From an uncultured Oscillospiraceae bacterium (GTDB taxonomy: Bacteria; Bacillota; Clostridia; Oscillospirales; Oscillospiraceae), in contig CAKTNN010000009.1 of NCBI GenBank assembly GCA_934589065.1, forward strand, positions 9,230-73,229: 64,000 bases of DNA. Reading direction: 5' to 3'. Positions 23,792-31,407 of the stretch are shown piece after piece. The number at the start of each line of letters is the position of its first letter. The stretch's first letter is position 1. The notes beneath the pieces were generated by a model that was not told where the DNA came from, did not search any database, and worked only from the letters and a program-made list of their open reading frames with translations. Made by a program: the position numbers and the translations under genes.

Positions 23792-24799
23792 TTATGCGCC
23801 GAAGGAAGCGGCAGCTTTTTTCAGCATCTCCCGAATGGGAAGATGGTAGGGGCAGCGGGTCTCACACAGCCCGCACGCGACACAGTCGGATGCTTTTGCA
23901 GGCATGGTATCGTATCGGGCATGGGCCCATTGACCCAGGCCGTAGCGGGAAAGGTAGCCCTCCAGGGTAAACACCTGGGGAATGGCAATGCCAACGGTGC
24001 AGGGAGCGCAGTAGCCGCAGCGGCGGCAGAATTGGGTGCCCAGGCTTTTCCGGATGGCATCCAGTTTTTCCGTTTCTTCAGGGGCCAGCGGCGTGGGATC
24101 CAGGGCAGCGCTTACATTCTGCTCCAATTCCTGACTGTTTGCCATACCGGGAATGATGACGCTGACATTTTGGTTTTGGGCAATATAGCGCATGGCAAGG
24201 GCCGCATCCTCGATTGCGCCTCCTGCCAGGGGCTTCATGCAGATAAAGCCGATGTTCTTCTCCCCACAGGCCTTGATCAGTTCCTCACCCTGGGACTCTA
24301 CAATGTTGTAGGGGAACATAATGGTTTCCACCCAATCCAGATTTAACGCCCGCCGGAAGACCTCCGTAGAGTGGGCTGTGATGCCGATATGGCGGACGAC
24401 TCCTGTCTGCTTGGCCTCCTGCAAGGCTTCCAGTGCACCGCCGGGAGCCAGAATTTTATCCAGGTTTTCCATGGAAGGATCGTGGAACTGATAGAGATCA
24501 ATGTAGTCGGTGCGGAGGTTTTTCAGACTGATGGCAACATCCTTTGCCATCTCTTCCTTGGTCAGGCCTCTGCCCTTTGTTGCCAGAATAAATTTATCCC
24601 GGATGCCTTCCAGACCATAGCCCAGGTATTCCTCGGATACAGTGTAGCCTCTGGCGGTATCGATGTAGTTTACACCCTTTTGGAGAAGCTCCTGCATGAG
24701 CTTTTTCGTTCCCTCCGGATCAATCCGCTGGATGGGAATTCCGCCGCATCCAACGCGGGATACGCGCAGACCGGTTTTGCCAAGAGTTTTGTATTCCAT
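23792..24799 (-). CDS. Aldo/keto reductase with C-terminal 4Fe-4S cluster domain
   Basis: 335 residues. The (beta/alpha)8 reductase part has GKTGLRVSRVGCGGIPIQ, the catalytic tetrad region DTARGYTVSE (Asp, Tyr), ATKGRG (Lys) and YQFHDPS (His). From about residue 265 it has CRRCGYCAPC and CVACGLCETRCPYHLPIREML, two four-Cys ferredoxin-type motifs. Such proteins are common in anaerobes and take electrons from iron-sulfur carriers rather than NADPH alone. It is the last gene after proC (12 bp), so it may be co-expressed with proline synthesis. The substrate is unknown. Confidence 0.85.
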   Translation of the reverse strand: MEYKTLGKTGLRVSRVGCGGIPIQRIDPEGTKKLMQELLQKGVNYIDTARGYTVSEEYLGYGLEGIRDKFILATKGRGLTKEEMAKDVAISLKNLRTDYIDLYQFHDPSMENLDKILAPGGALEALQEAKQTGVVRHIGITAHSTEVFRRALNLDWVETIMFPYNIVESQGEELIKACGEKNIGFICMKPLAGGAIEDAALAMRYIAQNQNVSVIIPGMANSQELEQNVSAALDPTPLAPEETEKLDAIRKSLGTQFCRRCGYCAPCTVGIAIPQVFTLEGYLSRYGLGQWAHARYDTMPAKASDCVACGLCETRCPYHLPIREMLKKAAASFGA

Positions 24800-24811
24800 T
24801 TTTTTCTCCCT

Positions 24812-25597
24812 TCATTCGCCCAGTTTCTTGTTTTTTTCGTATGCGGCAATGACGCAGTCCATGGCAGCTCCCCGGAAGCCGTGCTCCTCCAGAACTCTTA
24901 CGCCTGCTATGGTACTGCCGCCGGGGGAGCACACGGCATCTTTTAGTGCACCTGGGTGCCGCTTGGTTTCCAGTGCCAGTTTGGCAGCGCCCTCCATGGT
25001 TGCGGCGGCATACTCCATTGCTTTGGCTCTGGGAATGCCGCAGGCAACTGCACCATCGGCAAGGGCCTCCAGAAACAGATACATATAGGCCGGGCCGCAG
25101 CCGGAAAGGGCGCTGGCGGCATCAATCAGGTGCTCGTCCAGCTTGTCCAGATGTCCGGTGCGGGCCATATCTGCCAGAAAGCTTTCTTCTTCTTCTGGGC
25201 TTACCAGGGCATTGCAGCAGTATTGGGTCATGCCCGCTCCCACACGGACGGGGGTATTGGGCATAATGCGGATGATTGGTAAATCGCACCCCACCAGGGA
25301 TTGAATGCGCTCCATGGTCAGTCCTGCTGCCATGGTAATCAGCAAGGGTTTGCGCTGCTGTAATATTCCCTGCAGAGGTTTTAGAGCCTGGGCCATCATC
25401 TGGGGCTTAACCGCAAGAAAAATTCGTTGGCTTTGGGCGGCAATGGTCTGGGCGTCGGTGTAGAGAATGCCCAGATCCCGGGCAAGATCCCGGGCGCTTC
25501 CGGAGCGGTCTGTAATTGCAATGTCTTTCGTCACCTGGCTGACGGCCCGGGCGATGGCCCCGCCCATATTGCCGCAGCCGATAAATCCGTATTTCAT
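24812..25597 (-). CDS. proC: Pyrroline-5-carboxylate reductase
   Basis: 261 residues. The start MKYGFIGCGNMGGAIARAVSQ is a Rossmann nucleotide-binding motif; the C-terminal DAASALSGCGPAYMYLFLEAL and DAVCSPGGSTIAGVRVLEEHGFRGAAMDCVIAAYE segments are the ProC signature. It reduces pyrroline-5-carboxylate to proline with NAD(P)H, the last step of the pathway. It lies 10 bp after proA in a proB-proA-proC order. Confidence 0.95.
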   Translation of the reverse strand: MKYGFIGCGNMGGAIARAVSQVTKDIAITDRSGSARDLARDLGILYTDAQTIAAQSQRIFLAVKPQMMAQALKPLQGILQQRKPLLITMAAGLTMERIQSLVGCDLPIIRIMPNTPVRVGAGMTQYCCNALVSPEEEESFLADMARTGHLDKLDEHLIDAASALSGCGPAYMYLFLEALADGAVACGIPRAKAMEYAAATMEGAAKLALETKRHPGALKDAVCSPGGSTIAGVRVLEEHGFRGAAMDCVIAAYEKNKKLGE

Positions 25598-25607
25598 AGC
25601 AGCCTCC

Positions 25608-26846
25608 TTATCGGATATGTCCGTTTCCGCGAATGCAGTAGTGGTAGGTAGTCAGCTCCCGCAGACCCATAGGCCCTCTGGCATGAAGCTTCTGGGTGGA
25701 AATGCCCATTTCACAGCCAAGACCGAATTCACCGCCATCGGTAAATCGGGTAGAGGCGTTTACATACACCGCGGCGCTGTCTACGCTTTGGGTAAACAGC
25801 CGGGCGGCAGCATTGCTGCTCGTGACAATGGCCTCACTGTGTCCGGTGGAGTGAGCGGCAATGTGCGCTATGGCTTCGTCAATCCCACTGACCACCTTTA
25901 CTGCCAGAATATAGTCCAGAAATTCCGTATCGAAGTCTTTTTCCCCTGCAGGTGTGCCGGGGATGATTTTTGTTGCTTTGGGATCCAGTCGAAGTTCCAC
26001 AGGATGGGGGGTATTCTCCGTCAGGCAGGCGCGGAGCTTTGGCAGAAATTCCCGGGCAATGGCCTCATCCACCAGAAGTACCTCTTCGGCATTGCACACA
26101 CTGGGGCGGCTGGTCTTGGCGTTTTTCACAATGGACAGCGCCATAGCCTGATCGGCGCTTTTTTCAACATACACGTGGCAAATACCTGTGCCGGTGGCAA
26201 TACAGGGTACGGTGGCAGTGCGCAGGCAGGTGCTGATCAGCCCTGCACCGCCTCTGGGAATCAGAAGGTCTACGTAGCCATTGGCAGTCATCAGCTCCTC
26301 TGCGCCTTGATGTGAGGGATCTTCTACCAGAAGGACGGCGCTTTTTGGCAGCCCTGCCTTTTCCAGTCCTGCCTGCATTGCCGTTACAATGGCGGCGGCG
26401 CTCCCCAGTGCGTCCCGACCGCTGCGGAGAATACACACGTTTCCGCTTTTCAGAGCCAGGGCTGCGGCATCACTGGTTACGTTGGGCCGACTTTCGTAAA
26501 TGATGGCAATAACGCCCATGGGGACGGAAACCTTTTGGATGTTCAGCCCGTCCGGGCGGGTGTGTTCCTCCAAAATCTGTCCTACGGGATCCGGCAGCTT
26601 CGCAACGGCCCGGATGCCTTCTGCCATAGCCTGAATCCGCGGGGCGGTGAGGGTCAGCCGATCCAGCATTACAGGGGTGATGTGACTCCGGGCGTTTTCC
26701 ACATCCCGACGATTGGCTTCTAAAATGGCAGGAGCCTGGTCTTCCAGGGCCTGTGCCATGGCAAGAAGTCCCCGGTTCTTTTCTTGGGTGGAAAGCCGGG
26801 AGACGATGGCTTTGGTTCGCTTTGCTTCCTCTAAAAGTTCTTTCAT
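25608..26846 (-). CDS. proA: Glutamate-5-semialdehyde dehydrogenase
   Basis: 412 residues, an aldehyde dehydrogenase-fold enzyme that reduces glutamyl-5-phosphate with NADPH. Signature: [31 protein letters not shown] Rossmann region, [14 protein letters not shown], catalytic Cys in [13 protein letters not shown], and [31 protein letters not shown] near the end. Its start overlaps the proB stop by 4 bp (ATGA), so ProB and ProA are translated together, which fits their known product channelling. Confidence 0.95.
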   Translation of the reverse strand: MKELLEEAKRTKAIVSRLSTQEKNRGLLAMAQALEDQAPAILEANRRDVENARSHITPVMLDRLTLTAPRIQAMAEGIRAVAKLPDPVGQILEEHTRPDGLNIQKVSVPMGVIAIIYESRPNVTSDAAALALKSGNVCILRSGRDALGSAAAIVTAMQAGLEKAGLPKSAVLLVEDPSHQGAEELMTANGYVDLLIPRGGAGLISTCLRTATVPCIATGTGICHVYVEKSADQAMALSIVKNAKTSRPSVCNAEEVLLVDEAIAREFLPKLRACLTENTPHPVELRLDPKATKIIPGTPAGEKDFDTEFLDYILAVKVVSGIDEAIAHIAAHSTGHSEAIVTSSNAAARLFTQSVDSAAVYVNASTRFTDGGEFGLGCEMGISTQKLHARGPMGLRELTTYHYCIRGNGHIR

Positions 26847-27613
26847 AGACTGTCCCTCCTGAAACGTGTGCCGATGTCTTTTCCTTCCAGAATGCCGTAA
26901 AGGTTATCCGGGTCAGCGCCGTTGGCAATGACCATTTCACAGCCACAGTCCATGCAGATTTTAGCCGCCTGGAGCTTGGTTCCCATTCCGCCGGTTCCCT
27001 GGGTGGATGCGCTGCCGCCACCCAGAGCCAGAATGGACGAATCGATTGCGGTCACCAACGGGATTCTCTTTGCATCACTATGGGTGTGGGGGTCGGCGGT
27101 ATAGAGCCCCTCAATGTCTGAAAGCAGCACCAACAGGTTTGCGTGGATGCTTTGGGAAACGATGGCAGCCAGGGTATCGTTGTCGCCGATTACGATCTCT
27201 TCCGTGGCAACGGTGTCGTTTTCGTTAATCACCGGCAGGGCGTTCATTTCTAAAAGACGGCACAGGGTGTTTTCAAAGTTCCGGTGGCGCTTTTCATCGG
27301 CAACGTCTTCGCCGGTGATCAGCAGCTGGGCAACGGTGTGATGATATTCGCCGAAGAGTTTATCGTAAATGTACATCAGCTCGCACTGGCCCACGGCGGC
27401 AGCTGCCTGTTTGCCTGGGATATCCTTTGGGCGGCTTAGCAGCCCCAGCTTGCCTACGCCCATGCCGATGGCACCGGAGGAGACCAGAATCACCTGATGT
27501 CCTGCGTTTTTTATGTCGCTGATTACCTGGCACAGCTGAGCCACCCGGCGAATATTCAGGTGCCCGCTGGGGTGGGTCAGGGTCGTTGTGCCCACTTTTA
27601 TCACGATGCGCAT
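26843..27613 (-). CDS. proB: Glutamate 5-kinase without PUA domain
   Basis: 256 residues, only the amino-acid kinase domain; E. coli ProB is 367 residues with a C-terminal PUA domain. Signature: [55 protein letters not shown] and [19 protein letters not shown]. It phosphorylates glutamate, the committing step of proline synthesis, and is usually feedback-inhibited by proline. Short PUA-less forms are known in Firmicutes. It opens the proB-proA-proC operon. Confidence 0.93.
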   Translation of the reverse strand: MRIVIKVGTTTLTHPSGHLNIRRVAQLCQVISDIKNAGHQVILVSSGAIGMGVGKLGLLSRPKDIPGKQAAAAVGQCELMYIYDKLFGEYHHTVAQLLITGEDVADEKRHRNFENTLCRLLEMNALPVINENDTVATEEIVIGDNDTLAAIVSQSIHANLLVLLSDIEGLYTADPHTHSDAKRIPLVTAIDSSILALGGGSASTQGTGGMGTKLQAAKICMDCGCEMVIANGADPDNLYGILEGKDIGTRFRRDSL

Positions 27614-27645
27614 TGCCTTTGCCTCCTGAATGGATAGATGGTGCT

Positions 27646-27651
27646 ATTATA
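27646..27651 (-). promoter_or_regulatory. Possible -10 box of the pro operon
   Basis: A perfect TATAAT on the minus strand, with no good -35 at 16-18 bp; a GGCGGAATCCGC dyad lies just upstream of it and may bind a regulator or help the promoter. Confidence 0.35.
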
Positions 27652-27683
27652 GCGGATTCCGCCGACTAAATAAAGAGGAAATG

Positions 27684-27726
27684 ACAAAAAAATTCCACGC
27701 CAAGGTAAGCTTCGGCGTGGAATTCG
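27684..27726 (-). terminator. Terminator of the RibU-like gene
   Basis: Arms AATTCCACGCC and its complement around a loop, with a T-run on the minus strand. Confidence 0.85.
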
Positions 27727-27728
27727 GC

Positions 27729-28448
27729 TTATTCATGAATGCGGAACAGAGGGCCGGCAACCCGTTTATAAAGCAGCCAGGTTAGCAGGGAAACGACAGC
27801 ACCTTTGACTAGATTCAGAGGCGCTACGCACAGAGCAACAAAGGAGAAAACACCGTGTACGCCCTTGTGTACGGCTGTGCCCATTCCAATCAGTACGTCC
27901 ATGGGGATGCCGTAAAGTACGGAAAACTTTGGCAGCAGGTATACGGCGTTAAAGGCTGTGCCGAGAATGGTCATGGTCAGCGTTCCCAGAATGAGGCCGA
28001 CGATGGCGCCCCGCTTATTCTTATGGGTGTGATACCAGATGGTGGCAGGCAGGGCGAAGCAGCAGCCTACAAAGAAATTGGCAAAATCCCCAACGAATGC
28101 GGTGGAGGTTCCCTTCAGCAGAAGCTTCAAAAGAATCTTAATGCCCTCAATGGCAACGGCGGCGCTGGGCCCAAGGAAGAAGCCGCCCAAAAGCACGGGT
28201 ACTTCAGAAAAGTCCAGTTTGTAGAATTCCGGAGCCAGGAACAGCAGGGGAAAGTCCAGAATGTGCAGCACTACAGCGATAGCAGAGCATATTCCGATAA
28301 TGCTCACTCTTCGGGCTGCGGTTACGTTCCGAAGGTGGGGGAGCTTCTTTTCCGTCAGATGGCTCAGCAGTGCAACGACAATAATGATAATGCCGGTTAT
28401 CAGTACAAATGCTGCGTTCTTCTGAAATTGCGTCCAAAGTTTTTCCAT
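27729..28448 (-). CDS. ECF transporter S component, riboflavin-type (RibU-like)
   Basis: 239 residues with about six core membrane segments. The RibU family pattern is seen in VLHILDFPLLFLAPEFYKLDFSEVPVLLGGF, then GPSAAVAIEGIKILLKLLLKGTSTAFVGDFANFFVGC. The substrate call rests mainly on the FMN riboswitch just upstream, which is the usual control of riboflavin uptake. It needs a shared EcfT/EcfA1A2 module, not adjacent here. The N-terminal 45 residues include an extra hydrophobic segment (AAFVLITGIIIIVVALL), a small extension compared with the usual RibU. Confidence 0.88.
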   Translation of the reverse strand: MEKLWTQFQKNAAFVLITGIIIIVVALLSHLTEKKLPHLRNVTAARRVSIIGICSAIAVVLHILDFPLLFLAPEFYKLDFSEVPVLLGGFFLGPSAAVAIEGIKILLKLLLKGTSTAFVGDFANFFVGCCFALPATIWYHTHKNKRGAIVGLILGTLTMTILGTAFNAVYLLPKFSVLYGIPMDVLIGMGTAVHKGVHGVFSFVALCVAPLNLVKGAVVSLLTWLLYKRVAGPLFRIHE

Positions 28449-28477
28449 GTTACGGTCACCTCATAGGTAAAAAATTC

Positions 28478-28503
28478 GCCCTGAGCATACACTCAGGGCG
28501 CGA
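28478..28503 (-). terminator. Expression-platform terminator of the FMN riboswitch
   Basis: On the minus strand CGCCCTGAG, a six-base loop, CTCAGGGCG, then aatttttt. It lies between the aptamer and the RibU-like start, as expected for transcriptional attenuation when FMN is bound. Confidence 0.85.
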
Positions 28504-28519
28504 AAAAACGCATACGCGT

Positions 28520-28630
28520 ATCTTCTTCCATCCAGACTATACTGTCGGTATCGGAATTTCACCGATTCGGCACTTGCGCGCTCGCGGACTTTACCGCCGG
28601 TGGGGAATTGCACCCCGCCCTGAAGATATT
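28520..28630 (-). ncRNA. FMN (RFN) riboswitch
   Basis: The minus strand carries the conserved RFN elements in order: ATCTTCAGGGCGGGGTG, AATTCCCCACCGGCGGT, AAAGTCCGCGAGC, GAATCGGTGAAATTCCG, then ACCGACAGTATAGTCTGG and ATGGAAGAAGAT. The closing P1 arms (ATCTTC/GAAGAT) pair. FMN binding would expose the downstream terminator and switch off riboflavin import. No anti-terminator is resolved by eye. Confidence 0.95.
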
Positions 28631-28646
28631 CTATTCAGTTGCCACA

Positions 28647-28675
28647 AGCATAGCACGGCAGGGCTTTCTTGTCAA
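28647..28675 (-). promoter_or_regulatory. Promoter of the FMN riboswitch/RibU-like transcript
   Basis: On the minus strand TTGACA (28670-28675) and TATGCT (28647-28652), 17 bp apart, about 15 bp before the aptamer. Confidence 0.75.
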
Positions 28676-28697
28676 GAAAGAAAATGTGTGTTATAGT

Positions 28698-29237
28698 TTA
28701 TTGCGTGGGCTGCGTGGATTCGAGCGTCGGTGCTTCCGTTTCCGGGGGAACGGTTGCAACAGAGGGGGCAGGTGCAGCCTTTGGCATGGCAAAGCCCTGG
28801 ATTTTTCCGCCGGGGGCAGTATTGGTTACATCCCCGCCCACCACCGTGTTTTTATAAACCAACAATGTTGCCAGCACCGGCTCCGTGGCACCGGGATAAT
28901 TTTTGATTTCGTAAACATAGCGCATCAGCTTTTTTCCGGCGAACTTACTCAGATCGTAGCCCTGGCATTTTTGCAGGGCGTTGTATCGGTCAAATACCTG
29001 GTTCGGTTCGGACGGAATCAAAACCTGGCTGGATTCCTTTGGGGAGCTGATTACCTCCCAACCGTAATCCTGCAAAAAATTCACCCTGGAATCGTTGTTC
29101 GTCACCTTTCCGCCTCCGGGGGCCAGGGTTTCCTTGCTTCCCCCCAGCAGATAAATTGCGGCAATAAGCACCACAGCCGCAATGCCGATGATCAGCATTA
29201 TTTTCTTGAAATCGACCTTGGCGGTCATAACAACCAT
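28698..29237 (-). CDS. DUF4830 domain membrane-anchored protein
   Basis: 179 residues from ATG 29237, which has aggaggg 8 bp before it. A single hydrophobic segment follows the start (KIMLIIGIAAVVLIAAIYLLGG); the rest is outside. The DUF4830 pattern is clear: RVNFLQDYGWEVISSP, FDRYNALQKCQGYDLSKFAGKKLMRYVYEIKNYPG and ATLLVYKNTVVGGDVT. The C-terminus is a Pro/Thr/Ala-rich tail without a sorting signal. The function is unknown. It is divergent from the RsuA-like gene. Confidence 0.82.
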   Translation of the reverse strand: MVVMTAKVDFKKIMLIIGIAAVVLIAAIYLLGGSKETLAPGGGKVTNNDSRVNFLQDYGWEVISSPKESSQVLIPSEPNQVFDRYNALQKCQGYDLSKFAGKKLMRYVYEIKNYPGATEPVLATLLVYKNTVVGGDVTNTAPGGKIQGFAMPKAAPAPSVATVPPETEAPTLESTQPTQ

Positions 29238-29271
29238 AGAATCATCCCTCCTGTAGTCTACCATGATTTGG

Positions 29272-29288
29272 ATACCATAGCTTATGGT
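29272..29288. promoter_or_regulatory. Palindrome between the divergent DUF4830 and RsuA-like genes
   Basis: TACCATA and its complement TATGGTA separated by three bases, in the 81-bp gap between two divergent starts. It could be a shared operator; no regulator is identified. Confidence 0.3.
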
Positions 29289-29318
29289 ACTGCCGGTGGG
29301 GGTAGAACGGAGTTTTTG

Positions 29319-30020
29319 ATGGATAGACTGGATAAATTTCTCTGCGACAGCGGCGTTGGAACCCGCAGTCAGGTAAAGCAGATTCTGAAAACCGGGCGGG
29401 TTCAGGTGGACGGCGGTCCGGAAAAGGACGGAAGCCGGAAAATTGACCCCCAGAAAAATCAGATTTCCCTGGACGGACAACCTCTGGGAGGAAAGCGCAG
29501 GCTGGTTGTGCTGATGAATAAACCCGCAGGATTTATTACCGCCACCGAGGACGCCGAGAATAAAACCGTTATGGAGCTATTGCCGCAGGAGCTGCAAAAC
29601 CAGGACTTAAAGCCCATAGGAAGGCTGGACAAGGCAACGGAGGGGCTGCTGCTCTTCACCAATGACGGTGACCTTCTCCATCGGCTGATTTCTCCCAAAA
29701 AGGATGTGCCGAAAATCTACTATGCCCGCCACGAGGGGCAGACAACCCAGGAGGATGTGGAGGCCTTTGCACAGGGGCTGACACTGCGGGACGGAACGGT
29801 GTGCCGCAGCGCCCGACTGGTCCCCTTAGGGCCGGGAGAAAGCCAAATTACCCTGTGCGAAGGAAAGTATCACCAGGTGCGCCGGATGATGGCCTCCCGG
29901 AATATGACCGTAACCTATCTGGAACGGATTCAGGAAGGAAATCTCACCCTGGAAAACCTACCCAGGGGTGCTTGCCGCTGTCTGACTGAGGAAGAAATGC
30001 AGGAGCTTGGCGGCTTTTAA
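29319..30020 (+). CDS. RsuA/RluB family rRNA pseudouridine synthase
   Basis: 233 residues from ATG 29319. An S4 RNA-binding domain comes first (MDRLDKFLCDSGVGTRSQVKQIL...GRVQVDG), then the synthase core with the catalytic Asp in the GRLDKATEGLLLFTNDGDLLHRL motif and C-terminal CEGKYHQVRRMMA. This RsuA-type family modifies U516 of 16S rRNA or a 23S site; which one is not decided here. The length matches RsuA. A weak ggag precedes the start. Confidence 0.92.
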   Translation: MDRLDKFLCDSGVGTRSQVKQILKTGRVQVDGGPEKDGSRKIDPQKNQISLDGQPLGGKRRLVVLMNKPAGFITATEDAENKTVMELLPQELQNQDLKPIGRLDKATEGLLLFTNDGDLLHRLISPKKDVPKIYYARHEGQTTQEDVEAFAQGLTLRDGTVCRSARLVPLGPGESQITLCEGKYHQVRRMMASRNMTVTYLERIQEGNLTLENLPRGACRCLTEEEMQELGGF

Positions 30021-30156
30021 CGCAAAACCCGGATAATTCTATCCATTATCGGCAAAATGCCGTGAAAATTACCGTGCTTTTATGATGCTTGCCAGAAATA
30101 CTGGGAAGAATATCTAAAAAGCGGGCCGCAATTTGCAATAAAATGTCAATTGGTAC

Positions 30157-30185
30157 TTGCAAAATGCGCAAAACTTGTGTATAAT
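30157..30185 (+). promoter_or_regulatory. Promoter of the PucR/CdaR-type regulator gene
   Basis: TTGCAA and TATAAT with a 17-bp spacer. The rest of the gap between 30021 and 30242 holds no other feature that I see. Confidence 0.65.
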
Positions 30186-30242
30186 AACACTGCAATTTTG
30201 TGGAATGCGTATTTATGCAACATTCTAAGGAGGAGCGGCAAT

Positions 30243-31328
30243 ATGTCCAACAGTGTGTTTCAGAGCGTGATCGTACAATTAAAAGATATTTCCGACAGAA
30301 CATTCGGGGTCATCGACACTGAGGGCTGTGTTGTATCCTGCACCGATGTTTCCCTGCTTGGAGAGCGCTGGCCGGATGCAGCCCTGCGTTTGGGCGGTGC
30401 AGAGGGTGTGGTTACCTTCGGCGGAAAGTGCTTTAAGGCGATTATCGGCAGCTCCAATTTCTTTGAGTATGCGGTGTTCTGCTCCGGTGATGACGAGAAT
30501 GCCAAGGCTTTCTGCTCTGTTGCCTATATTGCCCTGAACGATGCCAAGGTCTTCTACGAGGAGAAGCATGACCGGGGCACGTTTGTCAAGAACATTATTA
30601 TGGATAATATCCTTCCCGGTGATATTTATATCCGGGCGAAGGAGCTGCACTTTGCCACCGATGCACCTCGCGCCGTGTTCCTGATTCGGCAGGTGGGGCG
30701 CAGTGATGTGGCAATGGTGGATATCCTGTCCGGTATGTTCCCGGATAAGATGCAGGACTTTGTTCTGAGCATCAACGAAACCGATATTGCCGTCGTAAAG
30801 CAGATCACGGTCAATACCCCCAGTGAAGAGCTGGAGAAGATTGCCGTCAACATTGAAAATACCCTGAAAAATGAGCTGCGCATCAAGACTTCCATCGGCA
30901 TCGGCACCATTTCCGAGCACCTGCGGGAGCTGGCGGATTCCTATAAGGAAGCCCAGACCGCAATTGAGGTCGGCAAGGTATTCGATACCGAAAAGAGCAT
31001 TATGCGCTACGAAAATCTGGGTATCGGGCGCTTGATTTACCAGCTCCCTACCACCTTGTGTGAGATTTTCCTGAGTGAAATTTTCAAGAAGTCCTCCATC
31101 GATTGCCTGGATCAGGAGACGCTGTTTACCATCAATAAGTTCTTTGAGAACAACCTGAATGTCTCCGAAACTTCCCGGAAGCTGTTTGTCCACCGGAATA
31201 CCCTGGTTTATCGTCTGGAGAAGATCAAAAAGCTGACAGGGCTGGACCTGCGGCAGTTTGATCATGCAATCGTGTTTAAGGTTGCCCTGATGGTCAGAAA
31301 GTATCTGGCTTCCAGAGAGACAAGATGA
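30243..31328 (+). CDS. PucR/CdaR-type helix-turn-helix transcriptional regulator
   Basis: 361 residues from ATG 30243 (aaggaggagcgg upstream). The C-terminal 60 residues carry the PucR-type HTH: FFENNLNVSETSRKLFVHRNTLVYRLEKIKKLTGLDLRQFDHAIVFKVAL. The central part has a GGDEF-like degenerate fold typical of CdaR regulators (SIGIGTISEHLRELADSYKEAQTAIEVGK), and residues 1-110 form a ligand-sensing domain of unknown specificity. No enzyme of an obvious regulated pathway is adjacent; the next gene is a hybrid histidine kinase. Confidence 0.85.
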   Translation: MSNSVFQSVIVQLKDISDRTFGVIDTEGCVVSCTDVSLLGERWPDAALRLGGAEGVVTFGGKCFKAIIGSSNFFEYAVFCSGDDENAKAFCSVAYIALNDAKVFYEEKHDRGTFVKNIIMDNILPGDIYIRAKELHFATDAPRAVFLIRQVGRSDVAMVDILSGMFPDKMQDFVLSINETDIAVVKQITVNTPSEELEKIAVNIENTLKNELRIKTSIGIGTISEHLRELADSYKEAQTAIEVGKVFDTEKSIMRYENLGIGRLIYQLPTTLCEIFLSEIFKKSSIDCLDQETLFTINKFFENNLNVSETSRKLFVHRNTLVYRLEKIKKLTGLDLRQFDHAIVFKVALMVRKYLASRETR

Positions 31329-31342
31329 TGTGATGTTTTCTT

Positions 31343-31377
31343 GCCGGCGTCGGTTCCTGAACCGGCGTCGGCTTTTG
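31343..31377 (+). terminator. Terminator after the PucR-type regulator gene
   Basis: Arms GCCGGCGTCGGTTC and GAACCGGCGTCGGC pair over 14 positions with two G-U pairs, then tttt. Confidence 0.75.
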
Positions 31378-31407
31378 CAGGTTAACGGCGAATCACGGAG
31401 GAATGGT

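Noticed and set aside
28698-29480. 260-codon form of the DUF4830 gene
   Set aside because: The extra 81 codons overlap the divergent RsuA-like gene; ATG 29237 has a strong ribosome-binding site.
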